Assembly (NCBI GenBank): GCA_964551645.1
Contig: CAZKDV010000108.1
Coordinates: forward strand, 1 to 7,331
Direction: 5' to 3'
Length of the DNA stretch: 7,331 bases
DNA from: CAZKDV01 sp964551645
Lineage (GTDB): Bacteria; Bacteroidota; Bacteroidia; Bacteroidales; DTU049
Positions 4,408 to 7,331 of this stretch are shown here, one piece after another; the first letter of the stretch is position 1; each line of letters begins with the position of its first letter. Under the pieces are notes generated by a model. It had not been told where the DNA came from. It saw only the letters and a list, made by a program, of their open reading frames with translations, and did no database searches. A program made the translations under genes and the position numbers.

Positions 4408-7143
4408 TTAAGCTTTCTCTGGGTAATTAAGATTGGCTTGAGCTGCTGCTACTCTGGCAATTGGCACTCTAAATGGAGAACAGCTTACATAATCCATTCC
4501 GACCATGTGACAAAATTCTACAGAAGAAGGTTCTCCGCCATGTTCGCCACAAATACCAATTTTTAAATTTGGCTTAGTTTTGCGTCCTTTTTCCACTCCC
4601 ATTCTCACTAATTGTCCTACACCTTCACGGTCAAGTACTTGAAATGGGTCTTGTTTTAAAATTTGCTTATCAAGATAAATTCCTAAGAATTTGCCAATAT
4701 CATCGCGTGAGTAACCAAAAGTCATTTGAGTTAAGTCATTTGTTCCGAATGAAAAGAACTCTGCACTTTCAGCAATCAAATCAGCTGTTAGGGTAGCTCT
4801 AGGAACTTCAATCATCGTTCCGAAAAGGTATTCAATAGAATCATTGTATTCTTCAAACACTTTATTGACAGTACTTCTGACAATCTCTTCTTGCATTTTA
4901 AGTTCTTTTAGCGTGCCAGCAAGAGGAATCATAATTTCAGGATATGATTTTATGCCGCGTTTTTTACAATTTAAGGCTGCTTCAATAATAGCTCTTGTTT
5001 GCATTTCTGAAATTTCAGGATAAGTATTTCCAAGACGGCAACCACGATGTCCTAACATAGGATTTTGTTCGTGTAAATCAGTTACTTTTTGTTTAATCAG
5101 CTCAACAGACATACTAATATTGTCTGAAAGTTCTTTTTGACTTGCGTCATCGTGAGGCACAAACTCATGTAAAGGTGGGTCAAGTAAGCGAATTGTTACT
5201 GGCAATCCGTCCATTGCTTCAAATATGCCTTCAAAGTCTTCGCGTTGCATAGGTAGAAGTTTATCTAAAGCTTTTCTTCTGCCTTGTTCGTCAGAAGCAA
5301 GAATCATTTCACGCATTGCAACAATTCTTTTTCCTTCAAAGAACATGTGTTCAGTTCTGCATAATCCGATACCTTTTGCACCAAATTCGCGTGCAACCTT
5401 AGCATCATGAGGAGTATCAGCATTAGTTCTAACATACATTTTAGTGTATTTCTCAGCTATATCCATCAATAAAGCAAAATCACCACCAACACCGGGATTG
5501 ACAGTTGCTACTTTACCTTCTATTACTTCGCCTGTGCTACCGTTTAATGAAATCCAATCACCTTCTTTGTACTCTTTACCATTAGCGATCATTGTTCTTT
5601 CTTTGTAGTTGATAATTAATCCACCAGCACCTGAAACGCAACATTTGCCCATTCCACGAGCAACAACAGCAGCATGGCTTGTCATTCCACCGCGAGCAGT
5701 TAAAATACCTTCAGAAGCATTCATGCCTTTTAAGTCTTCGGGTGATGTTTCAACTCTCACTAAGATAGTTTTTTTATTTTGCTGTGCCCATGTTTCTGCA
5801 TCATCAGCAAAGAAAACAATTTGTCCTGAAGCAGCACCCGGAGATGCAGGTAGCCCTGTTGAAATAACTTTTGCTTGTTCAAGTGCATTAGTATCGAAAA
5901 TTGGGTGTAGCAATTCATCTAGCTTAGCTGAATCCATACTTTTTAAAACATCAACTTCACTAATAAGCCCTTCTCTGTGAAAATCCATAGCTATTTTCAG
6001 CATAGCAGCACCTGTTCTTTTGCCATTACGAGTTTGTAACATCCATAATTTTTTATCTTGGATAGTAAATTCTATATCTTGCATGTCTTTATAATGCAAT
6101 TCAAGTTCTTTTAATATATCAACAAGTTCTTGGAAAACATCGGGCATAATTTCTTCTAAAGAAGGATATTTTTCTTTGCGTTCTTCTTCTGAAATCTGTG
6201 CTAATTTTGCCCATCTTCTTGATTGTTCGATTGAAATTTGTTGTGGGGTACGAATGCCTGCAACCACATCTTCACCTTGAGCATTCATTAAATATTCTCC
6301 TGTTAAAATATTTTCGCCAGTTGCAGAATCTCTAGTAAAGCAAACGCCTGTTCCGCTAGTTAATCCCATATTTCCAAACACCATTGCTTGAACATTTACT
6401 GCTGTTCCCCAATCATCAGGAATATTATTAAGTCTTCTATACAAAATAGCTCTTTCATTGTTCCAGCTTCCAAAAACAGCAATTACTGAACCCCAAAGTT
6501 GTTCCCATGGGTCTGTAGGAAAATCCTTTCCTGTGCTTTTTTTCACTGCATTTTTAAATCTACTAACTAATTCTTTTAAATCGTCTGCTGTTAGCTCAGT
6601 ATCTAATTCTACATTTTTTTCAACTTTCATCTGGTCAATAATCTCTTCAAACGGATCATGGTCTTCTTTTGATTCAGGTTTCATTCCTAAAACGACATCA
6701 CCATACATTTGAACAAATCTGCGATAAGAATCCCAAGCAAAGCGTTCATTTCCCGATTTTTTAGCAATACCTTCAACAGATACATCATTTAAACCAAGAT
6801 TTAAAATAGTATCCATCATACCCGGCATTGAAGCTCTTGAGCCAGAACGAACTGAAAGTAGCAAAGGATTAGATGAGTCTCCAAATTTGGCACCCATTAT
6901 ATTCTCCATAAATCGAATACCTTCTTTCATTTCATCTATAAGCAATTCGATTGTTTTATCTTTTCCATATTTATTGTACTCTGTGCATACATCAGTAGTA
7001 ATTGTAAGACCTGGAGGCACTGGCACTCCAATAAGGTTCATTTCAGCTAAGTTTGCACCCTTTCCGCCAAGTAAATTTTTCATGTCGGCACTACCATCTG
7101 CTTGTTTGTTACCAAACTTGTAAACTCTTTTAATCTGTGACAT
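4408..7143 (-). CDS. ppdK: Pyruvate, phosphate dikinase
   Basis: PPDK interconverts pyruvate + ATP + Pi and PEP + AMP + PPi in the cytoplasm, serving gluconeogenesis or PPi-dependent glycolysis. With the start at 7143 the protein has 911 residues, within the family range. An ATP-grasp domain opens with GGKGANLAEM (26-35) and SVRSGSRASMPGMMD (97-111). The swivelling phosphohistidine domain has GGMTSHAAVVARGMG, with catalytic His490 and Thr488, the position phosphorylated in regulated PPDKs. The C-terminal PEP/pyruvate barrel shows CRTEHMFF (595-602), GTMIEVPRA (775-783), SFGTNDLTQ (798-806), GICGEHGG (863-870) and the general-acid Cys888 in SCSPFRVPIARVAAAQA. All key residues are intact. An upstream in-frame ATG at 7173 would add ten residues (MNINIKKLKT); I prefer 7143 because family members start close to the RVYKFG segment. 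The gene stands alone between a promoter-like box and a strong terminator. PEP synthase and enzyme I share the His domain but lack this overall layout. Confidence 0.97.
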   Translation of the reverse strand: MSQIKRVYKFGNKQADGSADMKNLLGGKGANLAEMNLIGVPVPPGLTITTDVCTEYNKYGKDKTIELLIDEMKEGIRFMENIMGAKFGDSSNPLLLSVRSGSRASMPGMMDTILNLGLNDVSVEGIAKKSGNERFAWDSYRRFVQMYGDVVLGMKPESKEDHDPFEEIIDQMKVEKNVELDTELTADDLKELVSRFKNAVKKSTGKDFPTDPWEQLWGSVIAVFGSWNNERAILYRRLNNIPDDWGTAVNVQAMVFGNMGLTSGTGVCFTRDSATGENILTGEYLMNAQGEDVVAGIRTPQQISIEQSRRWAKLAQISEEERKEKYPSLEEIMPDVFQELVDILKELELHYKDMQDIEFTIQDKKLWMLQTRNGKRTGAAMLKIAMDFHREGLISEVDVLKSMDSAKLDELLHPIFDTNALEQAKVISTGLPASPGAASGQIVFFADDAETWAQQNKKTILVRVETSPEDLKGMNASEGILTARGGMTSHAAVVARGMGKCCVSGAGGLIINYKERTMIANGKEYKEGDWISLNGSTGEVIEGKVATVNPGVGGDFALLMDIAEKYTKMYVRTNADTPHDAKVAREFGAKGIGLCRTEHMFFEGKRIVAMREMILASDEQGRRKALDKLLPMQREDFEGIFEAMDGLPVTIRLLDPPLHEFVPHDDASQKELSDNISMSVELIKQKVTDLHEQNPMLGHRGCRLGNTYPEISEMQTRAIIEAALNCKKRGIKSYPEIMIPLAGTLKELKMQEEIVRSTVNKVFEEYNDSIEYLFGTMIEVPRATLTADLIAESAEFFSFGTNDLTQMTFGYSRDDIGKFLGIYLDKQILKQDPFQVLDREGVGQLVRMGVEKGRKTKPNLKIGICGEHGGEPSSVEFCHMVGMDYVSCSPFRVPIARVAAAQANLNYPEKA

Positions 7144-7189
7144 AGTTTTTAATTTTTTAATGTTTATATTCATTAGTGATTTAGGTTTG

Positions 7190-7197
7190 CAAAGTTA
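7190..7197 (-). promoter_or_regulatory. Bacteroidota-type -7 box for ppdK
   Basis: TAACTTTG matches TAnnTTTG on the minus strand. Transcription would start near 7183-7185, leaving about 40 nt before the preferred ATG at 7143 or about 10 nt before the alternative at 7173. A TTTG at 7216-7213 is only 15 nt away, shorter than the usual -33 spacing, so the -33 element is doubtful. Confidence 0.55.
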
Positions 7198-7242
7198 CAA
7201 ATTTTTATGCTTCAAAAAAAAATAGAAAAATCAAAATATTAT

Positions 7243-7274
7243 AAAAAAAAGACTGTCCAAGTTTGAACAGTCTT
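7243..7274 (-). terminator. Intrinsic terminator of the tRNA-Lys transcript
   Basis: On the minus strand AAGACTGT (7274-7267) pairs with ACAGTCTT (7256-7249); a T-G and a C-G pair extend the stem, leaving a 6-nt loop. A U run follows at 7250-7243. It begins 3 nt after the tRNA's discriminator base, so it ends the tRNA transcript before the ppdK promoter. Confidence 0.88.
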
Positions 7275-7277
7275 AAG

Positions 7278-7331
7278 TGACCCAGCTGGGATTCGAACCC
7301 AGGACCCCATCCTTAAAAGGGATGTGCTCTA
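7278..7331 (-). tRNA. tRNA-Lys (anticodon UUU), 3' part; 5' end beyond right edge
   Basis: Reading the minus strand from the edge: the D-stem 3' strand GAGC, A26, anticodon stem CATCC/GGATG enclosing the loop CTTTTAA with anticodon TTT (7317-7315), a 5-nt variable loop, T arm CTGGG-TTCGAAT-CCCAG (7302-7286), the acceptor 3' strand CTGGGTC (7285-7279) and discriminator A at 7278. CCA is not encoded and must be added after transcription. The acceptor 5' strand and most of the D arm lie outside the window, so acceptor pairing cannot be checked. Confidence 0.95.

Noticed and set aside
5225..7123. Plus-strand open frames of 61-123 codons inside the dikinase gene
   Set aside because: They are antisense to intact ppdK, Ser/Pro-rich as expected from reverse reading of a coding strand, and match no family.
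3347..7143. satP and ppdK as one acetate-to-PEP module
   Set aside because: They are on opposite strands, separated by another gene and a terminator, with different promoters. A metabolic link is possible but the layout does not support co-regulation.

Overview
The window is AT-rich chromosomal DNA from a member of the Bacteroidota, most likely. Three things point there. The promoter-like boxes match that phylum's TAnnTTTG -7 element, and genes lack obvious Shine-Dalgarno sequences. The TonB-dependent receptor starts with a carboxypeptidase-D-like domain. The LolD-type ATPase and the pyruvate phosphate dikinase also look like Bacteroidota versions. I cannot place it below phylum level by reading alone.

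Left part (1-1916, minus strand): the N-terminal three quarters or so of a TonB-dependent outer-membrane receptor, running off the left edge. A well-formed TPP riboswitch precedes it, with a likely promoter directly upstream of the aptamer. The riboswitch identifies the cargo as thiamin or a thiamin precursor or phosphate. This is the clearest functional signal in the window.

Middle (2107-3907, plus strand): a promoter-like box, a small exported (probably lipo-) protein resembling DUF6265, and, 2 nt later, a LolD-type ABC ATPase. After a second promoter-like element comes a six-helix acetate/succinate transporter of the SatP (GPR1/FUN34/YaaH) family. Next is a short minus-strand gene for an unrecognised 71-residue protein, with a perfect 17-bp palindrome upstream of its start. 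A roughly 190-nt stretch with no recognised feature follows.

Right part (4347-7331, minus strand): pyruvate phosphate dikinase with a strong bidirectional terminator behind it and a promoter-like box before it. At the edge is the 3' part of tRNA-Lys(UUU) with its own terminator. The tRNA and dikinase appear to be separate transcription units.

The genes do not form one pathway. Plausible partial links are thiamin uptake (receptor plus riboswitch), lipoprotein trafficking (lipoprotein plus LolD), and C2/C3 metabolism (acetate transporter and pyruvate/PEP interconversion). I see no mobile element, CRISPR array, defence system or clear evidence of a new system. The items most worth a second look are the riboswitch expression platform, the small protein with its palindrome, and the lipoprotein-lolD pair.
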